Translations under genes and position numbers: made by a program
Notes under the pieces: model-generated
Database searches by the model: none
The model's input: the letters and a program-made list of their open reading frames with translations, nothing else
Told to the model about the DNA's origin: nothing
Shown: in pieces, positions 32,343 to 41,841 of the stretch
Layout: every line of letters begins with the position of its first letter
Position numbering within the stretch: position 1 is the first letter of the stretch
Assembly: GCA_036378955.1 (NCBI GenBank)
Contig: DASUVM010000009.1
Location: 62,001-126,000, forward strand
Reading direction: 5' to 3'
DNA from: DASUVM01 sp036378955
GTDB lineage: Bacteria > Patescibacteriota > Saccharimonadia > Saccharimonadales > Saccharimonadaceae
Length of the DNA stretch: 64,000 bases

Positions 32343-33818
32343 TTAATACGGAAACTTTGGTGTGCCATGGTGCACACTCACCCATTTCGTGCGCGTAAAG
32401 GCTTGCAGGCTGGCTTCGCCGTTGAGCCGGCCAATACCGCTGTCGCCAATGCCGCCGAAAGGTACAGCCGCTTCATCAGCAATCGTGCCATTGTTAACAT
32501 GTATCATGCCGGTGTGGATTTGCTTTGCAACTTGGGTCGCTCGGTCGATATTTTTGCTGTGTACCGCTCCACTGAGGCCATATGGTGTGGCATTGGCAAG
32601 CTGAACCGCCTCGGCATCGTTTTTACACTTCATAAACACGACAACTGGGCCAAAGAATTCAACTTGCGAGGCAGGATTCTCTGGCGTGACGTTGGTGAGA
32701 ACAACCGGTGCGCAAAGGCCGCTGCCTGCTTCACGGGGCTTCGCCTCTAGGGTAAGCTGCGCACCGTTTTCAATAGCTTCAGCGACTTGCTTTTCGAGTA
32801 ATTCGGCTTGTTTCGGCTCAATCAGTGGCCCGATAATTGTCTTTTTGTCACGAGGGTCGCCAACTGGTAGTGTAGCAACCTTTTCGGTGTAGCGTTTTAA
32901 GAATTCATCATAGACATTTTCATGTACAATCACGCGGTTGGCGCTCATGCAAATTTGGCCTTGGTGGGTAAAGCGGCTGAACACGGCAGCGTTAACGGCG
33001 AGCTCTACGTCAGCATCTTCAAGCACCACAAAGGCGCTATTGCCACCTAACTCTGAAATAACTTTTTTAAGGTGTCGGCCACCAACTTCTGCTATATGCT
33101 TACCGGTTGGGGCAGAGCCTGTAAACGAGATCACTTGTGGCACAGGGTGCTCAATAAAAGCATCGCCCACTTCTTCAATGTCGGTTACTATAACATTTAA
33201 GAGGCCGGCTGGCAGGCCTGCTGCTTCAAACATGCGAGCGAGTAATGTGCCGCTTGCCATCGGTGTTAATTCGTGTGGCTTTAAAACAACGGCATTACCG
33301 AGTGCAAGCGCCGGCGCCGTAGGGCGAAGTGATAAGAAAAAGGGTGCGTTAAACGGGCTAATAACACTAACGACGCCAACTGGCTCATAATAGAGCCGGT
33401 TTTCTTTTTCAGCCTCAGGCGAAGGCAATAATGTGCCAACCGGGCTCATGGTGAGTGCTGCGGCTGAGCGCAAAAAGTCTGAAACCAGGCTGATTTCAAA
33501 GGCAGCTTTCAGAAAAGTACTACCACCTTCACGAGTTAAAATATCGACAATTTCATCAAAATGAGTATCAACCCACTGCCAGGCTTTTTCAAAAACAGCT
33601 CGGCGAACTTGTGGTGGTGTGTTTGCCCAGGCCGTTTGAGCTTCGGAGGCTGTTTTATAGGCTTCATCAACATCTTCTTTTGTTGCAATTTGAAAACTTG
33701 TGACGACTTCATGCGTGTATGGGTCTTTCACCTCGAGCGTGCGGCTACTCTTACCTGGTCGCCATTGGCCACCAATGTATTGCTGTGTGCGGTATGCTTG
33801 ACTGTCGGGGGCTGCCAT
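32343..33818 (-). CDS. Aldehyde dehydrogenase family protein
   Basis: NAD(P)+-dependent oxidation of an aldehyde to the acid; 491 aa from ATG 33818, which follows CGGAGATTCAT (an upstream TTG/ATG frame to 33884 lacks a site). Seen: NPFNAPF (substrate/NAD), FTGSAPTGKHI (cofactor loop), the general base Glu in ELGGN, the nucleophile Cys in GQICMS, and EFFGPVV. Closest style is the benzaldehyde/vanillin dehydrogenase group. It is divergent from a cupin, which may share the same substrate stress. Confidence 0.9.
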   Translation of the reverse strand: MAAPDSQAYRTQQYIGGQWRPGKSSRTLEVKDPYTHEVVTSFQIATKEDVDEAYKTASEAQTAWANTPPQVRRAVFEKAWQWVDTHFDEIVDILTREGGSTFLKAAFEISLVSDFLRSAAALTMSPVGTLLPSPEAEKENRLYYEPVGVVSVISPFNAPFFLSLRPTAPALALGNAVVLKPHELTPMASGTLLARMFEAAGLPAGLLNVIVTDIEEVGDAFIEHPVPQVISFTGSAPTGKHIAEVGGRHLKKVISELGGNSAFVVLEDADVELAVNAAVFSRFTHQGQICMSANRVIVHENVYDEFLKRYTEKVATLPVGDPRDKKTIIGPLIEPKQAELLEKQVAEAIENGAQLTLEAKPREAGSGLCAPVVLTNVTPENPASQVEFFGPVVVFMKCKNDAEAVQLANATPYGLSGAVHSKNIDRATQVAKQIHTGMIHVNNGTIADEAAVPFGGIGDSGIGRLNGEASLQAFTRTKWVSVHHGTPKFPY

Positions 33819-33919
33819 ATGAATCTCCGTTTCGTTATAACTGGCTCGTATAGTATTATATAACGTGCTTACGCTTATTAGCATATGTTTGTTAGAAAAA
33901 ACTTAACTAGGAGCAGAAA

Positions 33920-34510
33920 GTGGCAGAACAAACCGAACCAAAGCGCAGCGAACACTCAGCACAGCAAGCCAACAATGAAGCACACTCACACTGGACGGTG
34001 TTGTCGGCCGACAGCAGCGTTGCCGAAGTAACTCCGCAGGGGCACCTTAATATCCCTGGCATCAATGACCGCACGGCAGGGTCAACGCAGGTTGCCGCTA
34101 ATCTGATCGCCATGGCGCCGGGGGCGAAGGCTAAAGGCCATGTACACCTTCGGCATGAGTCGGTTATTCTGGTGCTCTATGGCCATGCAGTGACGTTTAT
34201 GGGGCCCAAGCAAACGCCCACCTTTCAGGGGCCGGGCGATTGGCTGTTTATTGGCATGGGTGTTGAGCACCTGCCGGCAAATCTCAGTGAAGAAGAGCCG
34301 GTAATTGCCACTGTATTTCGGGCTGACCCGAAGTTTATTGAAAGCCTTGAGCTGCGGCCGTACATTGATGCCATTGCCGAAAACCTGCTCCCAGCTTTGC
34401 GGGCACAGCATGCCGCTGGCACACTGTCGGGTAGCGGGCAAGAATATGAACTCAGTATTGCACCGCTGCTAGAGCGCTACAGGGATACTATTCTGAACTT
34501 GCAGCAATAA
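33920..34510 (+). CDS. Cupin-domain protein
   Basis: 196 aa; GTG start after AGGAGCAGAAA. Single cupin barrel: motif 1 region GHVHLRHESVILVLYG (two His and Glu as metal ligands) and motif 2 region GDWLFIGMGVEHLPANLS with a third His. A C-terminal helical extension of ~60 residues is unusual for a minimal cupin. Function unknown; metal-dependent dioxygenase or sensor roles are both common. Confidence 0.78.
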   Translation: MAEQTEPKRSEHSAQQANNEAHSHWTVLSADSSVAEVTPQGHLNIPGINDRTAGSTQVAANLIAMAPGAKAKGHVHLRHESVILVLYGHAVTFMGPKQTPTFQGPGDWLFIGMGVEHLPANLSEEEPVIATVFRADPKFIESLELRPYIDAIAENLLPALRAQHAAGTLSGSGQEYELSIAPLLERYRDTILNLQQ

Positions 34511-34520
34511 AGCGGTAGGC

Positions 34521-34567
34521 AAAAAATAGTGCGCGCCTTGTTTTAAGGCGCGCACTATTACTTTTTT
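34521..34567. terminator. Bidirectional rho-independent terminator
   Basis: Fifteen-bp perfect stem AATAGTGCGCGCCTT (34525-34539) / AAGGCGCGCACTATT (34545-34559), A-run before it and CTTTTTT after it. Serves the cupin and the convergent 450-residue gene. Confidence 0.9.
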
Positions 34568-34576
34568 AGGGTGAGT

Positions 34577-35929
34577 TTATTCTTTTACTCGCTCGGCCAT
34601 ATTCTGGGCAATTGGCGCTAACTTAGAAGCAACATCCTTTAAAGACCGCAACGATAAGCTTCGCATGCCATCACCTTCAAGCGATATATCAACCACAACT
34701 CTGCCCTTGCGGAATATAACATGGCCGTCACCGGTGACATCAATATAGGCGACCGCTTCATCGGCAATATCGTCAACATCCATATTTTCACGGTTATTTT
34801 GGTTGGTTTTACGCTGGGCGTCGAGCCAAGCTTCAGCCGGTGTCGGTTCGAGGTAGCTGATTGTTTGAGCTGTCAGGCTGACGCCACCACCCAAGAGTGA
34901 GGTTCCTTCTCGGGGTGTTGCTCGTACACACTCGTTTTGTACGGCCGGGTACATTTTTTGCTTGCCTGCGCTATTAAGTTGCAATAAGTCGGTCGATGGA
35001 GCAATGCCTTCGCGCGCTAGTGGTGAGGCGTCTTTGCCCGAGAGTTCTTTCATGTCGTCGTTTGTTAGTAAACCGCAGGCACGAACGTATGGTTTTGTGA
35101 GCGGCGGGCTGTCATAACTCACGGTGCTAACGCCAGTTGGCTGGGCCAGTTCGGTGTTGAACTTTTTTGCAGTTTTCACTAATAATGCTTGCTCTTTTGA
35201 GGCGTGGCCGCTCGGCAGAGCCAAAGATATATAAACAGCCGAGCCTCCCTTTCGTAAGATATATTCATTTTTAGGGGCACTGCCTGGAGTGCTGGAGCTT
35301 TCTTTTTTCTTGAATACCTCGAGCCCTTCAAGTGAGCCCGTAGCGGCATATTCTCGCTGTACTTCTTGGTCAACGACGCTGAGCGGTACGGCAAACGGCT
35401 GATATACATTGACACCGATACTTGCACTGTTTTCGTCTTCGAGTACATAGTTGCAGCTGTTCACATCCATACCAAGCCCCAGTGACGAAAGTGACGAACT
35501 GGTAACCTGCCCATACGATGCTTTGCCGACACCGTCATTATAAACGCGAGAATATGGCGTTGGTAGCGTGTTGGCTTTTATGAGCAAATCTTCATTCGTG
35601 ATATCATCAAGCGTTAACACGTTGCAGGCCTGAATCACAGCTTGCCCTTGATAATTCACCGCCTGGTTATTCGCTGTTATTTTTAATGCCATTGGGTCGC
35701 TTATTGCCGTACCGAGCTTGCTTCGTTCGTAACCTGGCCGATCATAATAAAGCGATGAGTTGTCGCTTGTTTGGTTCGACCCGGGCTGGCTTTTATTCAA
35801 TAAAGCGGCCGCTATAATTACGCCAACAAGAACAATAACAACTGCAACAACGATTACAATGGTTGCTTTTTTTGAAAGCGGCCAACGTGAAGACGGCTGC
35901 GACTGAGTGTGGTTCGAATATGGATCCAT
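34577..35929 (-). CDS. Membrane-anchored protein with a duplicated external domain
   Basis: 450 aa. Short cytoplasmic tail, one helix at about 24-46 (ATIVIVVAVVIVLVGVIIAAALL), then two related external units: IQACNVLTLDDI...SCNYVLED and VRACGLLTNDDM...NECVRATP. Each starts with C-x-L-L/T-T-x-D-D and has a second Cys ~70-80 residues on, reminiscent of DUF3558-like mycobacterial lipoprotein domains; the match is by pattern only. AAGGAGACCCTC precedes the ATG. It is 107 nt downstream of PBP1A, so a cell-envelope role is plausible. Confidence 0.65.
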   Translation of the reverse strand: MDPYSNHTQSQPSSRWPLSKKATIVIVVAVVIVLVGVIIAAALLNKSQPGSNQTSDNSSLYYDRPGYERSKLGTAISDPMALKITANNQAVNYQGQAVIQACNVLTLDDITNEDLLIKANTLPTPYSRVYNDGVGKASYGQVTSSSLSSLGLGMDVNSCNYVLEDENSASIGVNVYQPFAVPLSVVDQEVQREYAATGSLEGLEVFKKKESSSTPGSAPKNEYILRKGGSAVYISLALPSGHASKEQALLVKTAKKFNTELAQPTGVSTVSYDSPPLTKPYVRACGLLTNDDMKELSGKDASPLAREGIAPSTDLLQLNSAGKQKMYPAVQNECVRATPREGTSLLGGGVSLTAQTISYLEPTPAEAWLDAQRKTNQNNRENMDVDDIADEAVAYIDVTGDGHVIFRKGRVVVDISLEGDGMRSLSLRSLKDVASKLAPIAQNMAERVKE

Positions 35930-36036
35930 GAGGGTCTCCTTGATAAATCTACTGCTATTAGCATATCGGGTGAAAGCTATAAGCTCAAGTATTATACCAA
36001 AAAATACAGCAGCAGGCCGGCTTGCAGATTGCTGTG

Positions 36037-38238
36037 CTAAGGAATTGTTATCGGCGGCGTTACCGGGGTTGTGGCGCCATTCCCGCCGCCGTTGCCGCTA
36101 TTTTGGTTAGAATCGGTGTTTTCGCCTTCGCTATTTTCATTATTATCGGTATCGTTGCCAGTGTCGGGAGTTTGGTCATTCTCTTCTTCATTGCTGCTTT
36201 CTTCTTCTTTCGGTGGTGTCACTGGCGTTACCTCTTTTTTGGGCTGTGGCTGGTTGCAGGTTTTGGTTGGCAGTGTGCCGCTTCTAAAATATTCGCTATA
36301 AGTGTTAGTGCCCTTGGTATCAGCCAGTGCCCCGCTGCCGTAGCATATGTTACGTGTGAATAAACCAGCAGCCTCAATAAAGGGTTCTTTTGGTGTGTTA
36401 GTGAGTAATTGGTTCATTAAGTTTCGCCAAATTGGTGCTGAGCCGCTTGAGCCCGCCACGCGGCTCATTGGCGTATTGTCGTTGTTGCCGATCCAAACGC
36501 CAATGACGAGGCTGGGCGTGTAGCCGATCGTCCAGGCGTCGCGGTAGTCTTCGGTTGTACCGGTTTTCACTGCTCCGAGCCGGCCGCCGCTCAGGGTTAA
36601 GCTGCTGCCAAAAGTTTCACTGCGAGCGCTGTTGTCTGAAAGCATACTCGACATAATAAAAGCTGTTTGGCTACTGATTGCCTGGCTGGTTTTAGTTTGC
36701 GCCGTAAACACACGGTCGTCATATTTATCATCGATCGAGAGAACTAGGTGCTGTTCGGGCAAGCTACCTTGGTTCGCAAAAGCGGCGTAAGCATTTGTCA
36801 TTTCAGTGAGCTTCGCTTGCCCCGCCCCAAGCGCTAGGGGTAGCCCGTAAAACTCGGGGCTTTCGGTTAAGGTTGTAATGCCCATCTCTTTTGCCTGTGC
36901 TATGACGTCACGAATACCAACACGTTGCATTGCTTCTACTGCCGGAATATTAAGCGAATTTGCCAGTGCTCGCCGCACTGTGACATCGCCCCGAAAACGA
37001 AGGTCGTAGTTATTTGGCGAATAGCCGCCGCCAAAATCAGTTTTTTTGTCGTGTAAAATAGTGGCGGCTGATAGAGTTTTTTCTTCAATGCCGGTGGCGT
37101 AAACTAAAGGCTTAAATGATGAACCGGGCTGTCGGCTCGAGGTGGCAATGTTTACCTTGCCAAACTGTTCATTATTCCAATCGCGACTGCCAACAACGGC
37201 CAGCACTTCACCGGTTTTCGGGTCTTCAATGACAACACTGCCATTTGAAACACTGCTGCGGCTCAGGCGGTCAACCTGTGCTGCGACGGCTGCCTCGGCT
37301 TTTTGCTGGTAATCAAGGTTGAGCGTGGTTTTTACCTTATAACCTGAGCGTGCTACCGTTTCTTCGCCGTATTTTTTTATAAGCTCAAGCCGCACCATTT
37401 CGGCAAAATGTGGGGCTTTGGCAGCTGAAGCAGGCTTGACAGGTGCGTAAGTGAGGGCCGCGGCCAGTGCCTCATCTTTTTGAGCAGTGGTAATAACGCC
37501 ATCTTCTTGCATGCGGCGCAGCACATACGTTTGGCGCTGCTTAGCCTTGGTGGCATCACCCGAAATCGGTGAATAGATTGAAGGCGCCGGAATAATGCCA
37601 GCCAGCATCGAAGCCTCGGCCAATGTCAGCTCTTTTGCATGCTTACCAAAATAGGTTTGGGCGGCATCTTCAATACCAAACACGCCTTCGCCAAAGTGTA
37701 CCGAGTTAAGGTACATTTCTAAAATTTCATCTTTTGAATAGCGTCGTTCAATTTCAATCGAAAGAACAAGCTCTTGATATTTACGCAGCAAATTGCGATC
37801 TTGCGAAAGCAGTGCATTTTTAACAAGCTGTTGGGTAATAGTTGAGCCGCCACTGTCGAGCCCACCCGGCTTAATGTTTTGCCAAACAGCGTTGGCGATG
37901 CCTTGAATTGAAAACCCAGCATGTTCATAGAAGCCCTTGTCTTCGGCTGAAATAATAGCTTGGCGTGCCACCGGCGCAATTTCAGAAAGCGGCACGTGGG
38001 TGTCAGCACGCGCTGCATAAAACTGGTAAAATACCTGGCCATTGCGGTCAAGTAATGTCACACCGGTATTATTTCGGTTCATAATACGTGCCTTACTCGA
38101 GAGTGTGTTGGCGAAAATAACGGTTGTTACCACGGCAATGATAAATAAAACTAAAACTGCCACTAACGAAATCAACAAGATCTTGTTTTTAAGCGGTAGC
38201 CGGCGAAATGCTCGCCACTTTTTCTGCACGATATTCAT
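36037..38238 (-). CDS. Penicillin-binding protein 1A (glycosyltransferase/transpeptidase)
   Basis: Bifunctional peptidoglycan synthase, 733 aa. One N-terminal membrane helix, then a GT51 domain with EDKGFYEHAGFS, GGSTITQQLVKN and RKYQELVLSIEIE, then a transpeptidase domain with SxxK in RQPGSSFKP, SLN in ANSLNIP and KTGTT. The C-terminus has a cysteine pair region (NICYGS...KTCNQP) and a long Glu/Asp/Asn/Gly-rich disordered tail ending in TTPVTPP, which is likely external. An extended -10 (TGGTATAAT) ends exactly 6 nt before the ATG, with no Shine-Dalgarno. Confidence 0.95.
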   Translation of the reverse strand: MNIVQKKWRAFRRLPLKNKILLISLVAVLVLFIIAVVTTVIFANTLSSKARIMNRNNTGVTLLDRNGQVFYQFYAARADTHVPLSEIAPVARQAIISAEDKGFYEHAGFSIQGIANAVWQNIKPGGLDSGGSTITQQLVKNALLSQDRNLLRKYQELVLSIEIERRYSKDEILEMYLNSVHFGEGVFGIEDAAQTYFGKHAKELTLAEASMLAGIIPAPSIYSPISGDATKAKQRQTYVLRRMQEDGVITTAQKDEALAAALTYAPVKPASAAKAPHFAEMVRLELIKKYGEETVARSGYKVKTTLNLDYQQKAEAAVAAQVDRLSRSSVSNGSVVIEDPKTGEVLAVVGSRDWNNEQFGKVNIATSSRQPGSSFKPLVYATGIEEKTLSAATILHDKKTDFGGGYSPNNYDLRFRGDVTVRRALANSLNIPAVEAMQRVGIRDVIAQAKEMGITTLTESPEFYGLPLALGAGQAKLTEMTNAYAAFANQGSLPEQHLVLSIDDKYDDRVFTAQTKTSQAISSQTAFIMSSMLSDNSARSETFGSSLTLSGGRLGAVKTGTTEDYRDAWTIGYTPSLVIGVWIGNNDNTPMSRVAGSSGSAPIWRNLMNQLLTNTPKEPFIEAAGLFTRNICYGSGALADTKGTNTYSEYFRSGTLPTKTCNQPQPKKEVTPVTPPKEEESSNEEENDQTPDTGNDTDNNENSEGENTDSNQNSGNGGGNGATTPVTPPITIP

Positions 38239-38244
38239 GCTGTG

Positions 38245-38253
38245 ATTATACCA
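38245..38253 (-). promoter_or_regulatory. Extended -10 promoter, leaderless start of PBP1A
   Basis: Minus strand TGG + TATAAT + CACAGC + ATG (38238): consensus extended -10 with six-nt spacing to the start codon. Confidence 0.6.
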
Positions 38254-38355
38254 TTTGCGTCAAAGTTATAGCTGAATATGCAGTACGACTCGTGTTAGAG
38301 TGCTGTTTTGGGGGTCTGGCTTTGCTATTATGAAATGCGGCGTGAACCTTTACAG

Positions 38356-39951
38356 ATGGGAATAGTTTTGGCTGTACATCCGCTTGGTTACTTTGCCAAA
38401 CAAGCCTTTCGGTCTTCACTCGGAAAGAAAGCCGTGTTTATAGCGGTGGTGTGGGGAGCTTTGAATGGTAGCCTGCTGCCGCTTGGTGTCGCCACCTTCA
38501 TGGGGCTCATTGGCACGCAGCAAGCAATGCAATTGGCGCAATGGCTCGTTGCGTTGCTGATTGTTGTTTGCCTCGTCAATCTATGGCAACATCGGTTGGC
38601 TGCCAAAGCAATCACTGGCCTGAAAGCAAAAGGAAGGGCGATTATCGCCAAAGATGTCAGCCAGTGTCCACCTGCACACGACAACGAATCAACTCCCACC
38701 ATTGTTTCTCGATTTCTTTCTGCGCAGCAAATAGCAATCTGGATGCTGACGACCGATGCCGTTAACCTGGTCGTGAGCCTGTCGGGCTTCATTGCAGTGC
38801 TTGTTCTCTACGGTATGCCCTGGTGGGTATATGCCGTGGTGGGCGGTGCTATCTTGTTTGCATTCAGCGCCTATTGGCCTATTAAAAATCACACGCTTTT
38901 TAGCCAGGCGGGTGATTTGGAAAGCCGTGTCGGCGATCTTATTGCGCAACTACGTAGTTCACGCAATAACCGGCAAGTTCAGCCCGCGCTCATGAGGGAG
39001 ATTGAAGCGGCCAACCAAAAAGCGTTGGAGGTACGTACGGCGTCTGATCTTTATACGATCAAGCGTTTTCAAGATGCTCGCACCCTCATGTCTACGGCCA
39101 TTTGTTGTGTTGCAATTTTGGCTGGCTCAATGGCTGATACTGCCACGGCAGCGCTCTTGGTTGTGTTCATGTTTAGCTTCAGCTCGCACATTGAAAATAT
39201 CCACGGTTTGGCGAACCGGTATGATTCATTTACGACAGATAGCGAGCCGCTGCTCACAATTGTTGGCCAGCCCGAAAGGCCGGCACTGCGCCTATTGCCC
39301 GACCGCTTGTGTTTGCGAGCTCGAAATGTTGTTGTGCAATACACGAGCAAAAATGGAGACAAAAAGAATGTGGCCATCCGAGCCCTGCGGCTGCGGGCTG
39401 GTGGCATATATGTCTTCACTGGTACGAACGGTTCGGGCAAGTCAAGTCTTTTCAAGGCCATTTCAGCAGAAGCCTATTATGAAGGCGACTTGCTATTGTG
39501 GGGTCAGCAGGCGCGAAGCCACGATTCTTCGATAGCGGTCGTGAGCTTTCAGCAAGTGCGGCCAAAGCTCAGTGTTCCGGTTAAAGAACTGTTTATCGAC
39601 GCCGCCAATACATTTGATGACGAGGCAATGAGCTATGCCATCTGGTGCGTCAACGGTGGGGATGTTGACCTCGACAATCTTCACGACGAGCTCAGCGGTG
39701 GTCGACGACAAAAGATCGATCTAGCGCTACAAATTTACCGATGCCTGGTTGAGCCAGAGCAGATTGGCTTGGTGGTGATTGACGAACTCAGTAACCACCT
39801 TGACCGCCCAACGGTAGGCCTGATGAAAGAGCGTCTGGCTGATTTCGTTACTCGCCGGTTGCGGCCAAGCATTGCGGTGATGATCGCCACGCACGACGAA
39901 AGGCTCCAAGAAATCTTGCTTTCGTTGCCTCACGCTGAAGAGGTGGCATAA
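38356..39951 (+). CDS. ABC transporter half-molecule (membrane + ATPase)
   Basis: Fused permease/ATPase. Hydrophobic segments lie at about 15-45, 57-78, 125-170 and 250-285; the ATPase occupies the last ~230 residues. Walker A is GTNGSGKSS, signature ELSGGRRQKIDLAL, Walker B GLVVIDELSNHLD, and H-loop ATHDE. It probably works as a homodimeric exporter. The membrane part is short and divergent from ABCB-type exporters, and the D-loop is unusual. The start is chosen at ATG 38356 because an extended -10 (TGCTATTAT, 38323-38331) overlaps or lies too near earlier in-frame starts at 38308 and 38335. Confidence 0.8.
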   Translation: MGIVLAVHPLGYFAKQAFRSSLGKKAVFIAVVWGALNGSLLPLGVATFMGLIGTQQAMQLAQWLVALLIVVCLVNLWQHRLAAKAITGLKAKGRAIIAKDVSQCPPAHDNESTPTIVSRFLSAQQIAIWMLTTDAVNLVVSLSGFIAVLVLYGMPWWVYAVVGGAILFAFSAYWPIKNHTLFSQAGDLESRVGDLIAQLRSSRNNRQVQPALMREIEAANQKALEVRTASDLYTIKRFQDARTLMSTAICCVAILAGSMADTATAALLVVFMFSFSSHIENIHGLANRYDSFTTDSEPLLTIVGQPERPALRLLPDRLCLRARNVVVQYTSKNGDKKNVAIRALRLRAGGIYVFTGTNGSGKSSLFKAISAEAYYEGDLLLWGQQARSHDSSIAVVSFQQVRPKLSVPVKELFIDAANTFDDEAMSYAIWCVNGGDVDLDNLHDELSGGRRQKIDLALQIYRCLVEPEQIGLVVIDELSNHLDRPTVGLMKERLADFVTRRLRPSIAVMIATHDERLQEILLSLPHAEEVA

Positions 39952-39970
39952 TTGTAAGTAAGTAACGCCG

Positions 39971-40003
39971 GCGGGCTGTTCGTGAGTAATCTGAACAGCC
40001 CGC
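39971..40003. terminator. Hairpin after the ABC transporter
   Basis: GCGGGCTGTTC (39971-39981) / GAACAGCCCGC (39993-40003), 11 bp, followed by TACTT. The 39952-40228 gap otherwise holds only the polymerase promoter and its ~145-nt leader. Confidence 0.6.
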
Positions 40004-40047
40004 TACTTAAAATAGAAATACTGGGTTGACTGCCGCCCAATAGATGT

Positions 40048-40077
40048 TTCACAACAATAGCCCTCGAATGGTATAAT
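40048..40077 (+). promoter_or_regulatory. Promoter of the small protein / Y-family polymerase operon
   Basis: TTCACA (40048-40053), 18-nt spacer, TATAAT (40072-40077) with TGG in front (extended -10). The start would be near 40084, leaving a long untranslated leader of about 145 nt. No obvious LexA-type palindrome was seen. Confidence 0.55.
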
Positions 40078-40228
40078 AAACTAAGCAATATCAGTACTGG
40101 CCTCTCCCGCCTTTCTACTGATAGGCTTATACGAATCATACAACCTATACCTCGGCAACACTCGTTGCTTGCTCGCCTCTCTGGCAAGAAATTCCGTTAT
40201 TAACCTTTATATCTGAAGGAATTTTTGT

Positions 40229-40483
40229 ATGACAACTCGTATAAACCAACCCGTAAAAGTCTTAGCCGCTTTTGACAGTAAGCGAATGGGCTTAAAACCA
40301 CTGCAACTGAAGTGGAACAACGCCGTTTATCGGCTGGGCAAGGTTGACTTTTTTCATGCCACCAAAAAAGGTGCTGAGCGAATTTATCACTTTTCACTGT
40401 GTGATGAAACCGGCGGTACCTATATGAAACTGGCATTTTACACACACAGTCTCATCTGGGTGCTCGAAGAGGTAGAAGGGTGA
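40229..40483 (+). CDS. Small conserved-looking protein upstream of the Y-family polymerase
   Basis: 84 aa, predicted beta-rich: KVLAAFDSKRMGLKPLQLKW, then AVYRLGKVDFFHA, then IYHFSLCDETGGTYMKLAFY. GAAGGA lies 9 nt before the ATG. It is 12 nt upstream of the polymerase and must be co-transcribed. No named family; it could be a polymerase accessory factor comparable in position, not sequence, to UmuD or ImuA. Confidence 0.65.
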   Translation: MTTRINQPVKVLAAFDSKRMGLKPLQLKWNNAVYRLGKVDFFHATKKGAERIYHFSLCDETGGTYMKLAFYTHSLIWVLEEVEG

Positions 40484-40495
40484 TACAAAAGGCTC

Positions 40496-41767
40496 ATGAT
40501 GGAACTAGGCTATAACCCCGTCACCCCCCGCATTATGCACATCGACCTTAACTCGTGCTTTGCTACCATTGAGCAGCAAGCCAACCGTCGCCAGCGCGGT
40601 CGGCCAGTAGCTGTAGCGGCTTACGATCACCCAAATGGCATCATTTTGGCGGCAAGTTACGAGGCGAAGGCGCTTGGTATTGCACTGGGCACTAAAGTGA
40701 AAGAAGCAAAAGCTATCTGTCCTGATATCTATATAGTTGAGCCCGACCCACCAAAATATCGTGAAGCGCACCGCCGTTTTCGTGAAGTGCTTGAAAGGTT
40801 CACGAGCGACGTAACGCCAAAGTCAATCGACGAATTTGTCGTTAACCTTACCGGTTCCCCCGCCATTATGAGCGGCAAAACCATGAAAGAAATTGGCTAC
40901 AACGTTAAAGCTGCCGTGCATGAACATGTTGGCGAAGCGGTGAACTGTAATGTTGGTATTGCGCCGAACCGCTTTTTGGCGAAGCTGGCCGCTGGGCTGC
41001 ATAAGCCTGATGGTCTCGATATTATTACCGCTGAAAACCTTGAGCCAACCTTGGCCGAACTACGTCTGACTGACTTGCCTGGCATTAATCGTCGCTTTAG
41101 TGCCCGCCTGAAACTCGCTGGCATTTATACGCCGTTAGAATTTCTGGCAGCTAGCCGCCAAACACTCGTTAAACAAGTGTTTCACGGCATCGTTGGTCAC
41201 TATTGGTGGCTACGCCTGCGCGGCTGGGAGATTGACGACAAGCAGGGTGGCCGGCGAACCATCGGGCACCAATATGCCATTCCCCGCCCCGAGCGAACCC
41301 CTGAAAAAGTGGCCGCGATTCTCGCCAAGCTCAGTGAAAAAACTGGCCGGCGGCTGCGTGAAAAACAATGGGTGGCGCATGGCATTCATTTGGGTGTACG
41401 CTACGCCGACTACACCCATTGGGGCCAGTCAATGAAGGCGCCAAAGCCGCTGTATGCCACCAGCGATATCTTTCATCTTGGTCAGCATTTGCTGGCACGA
41501 GCACCGAAAAAAGAGCTCAAGCTCTTAAGCATTGGCGTACATGATTTTGCCCCCGCCCACCCAGAGCAACTATCATTTTTTGACGGCCAGCGAAACATTG
41601 CCCTCGAGCGGCAAACGGCTGACGCAATGGATAAAATCAACAATACTTTCGGTGAATATGTGGTGTTGTCGGCAACGATGCTTGGTGTTGAAACTGCTGC
41701 TAAAGATGCCATTGCGTTTGGGAAGCTCGATGAGGTCGAAGCTAGTACGCTTCGTGAGGCTGTATAA
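40496..41767 (+). CDS. Y-family (translesion) DNA polymerase, DinB/UmuC-like
   Basis: 423 aa. Palm/fingers start with MHIDLNSCFATIE (usual HIDMDAFYASVE): the first catalytic Asp and the steric-gate Phe are kept, but the neighbouring residues are N-S-C instead of D-A-F/Y. VAAYDHPNGIILAASYEAK is the fingers nucleotide-binding stretch, and SIDEF carries the second and third acidic residues. A helix-hairpin-helix (LTDLPGINRRFSARL) and a little-finger domain follow. A beta-clamp-like motif QLSFFD is near the C-terminus (~residue 360). Expected to bypass DNA lesions. Confidence 0.9.
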   Translation: MMELGYNPVTPRIMHIDLNSCFATIEQQANRRQRGRPVAVAAYDHPNGIILAASYEAKALGIALGTKVKEAKAICPDIYIVEPDPPKYREAHRRFREVLERFTSDVTPKSIDEFVVNLTGSPAIMSGKTMKEIGYNVKAAVHEHVGEAVNCNVGIAPNRFLAKLAAGLHKPDGLDIITAENLEPTLAELRLTDLPGINRRFSARLKLAGIYTPLEFLAASRQTLVKQVFHGIVGHYWWLRLRGWEIDDKQGGRRTIGHQYAIPRPERTPEKVAAILAKLSEKTGRRLREKQWVAHGIHLGVRYADYTHWGQSMKAPKPLYATSDIFHLGQHLLARAPKKELKLLSIGVHDFAPAHPEQLSFFDGQRNIALERQTADAMDKINNTFGEYVVLSATMLGVETAAKDAIAFGKLDEVEASTLREAV

Positions 41768-41784
41768 ACCTCGCATCCTAAAAG

Positions 41785-41824
41785 ATGTGTGATGAGCCAA
41801 GGCTCTCTTCAGCGGTCACACGCA
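41785..41824. terminator. Two-part hairpin between polymerase and convergent orphan gene
   Basis: Outer stem GTGTGA (41787-41792) / TCACAC (41816-41821) encloses GAGCC/GGCTC (41794-41805). On the minus strand it is followed by ATCTTTT. Confidence 0.55.
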
Positions 41825-41841
41825 GCTGTTATGGTGAGGGG

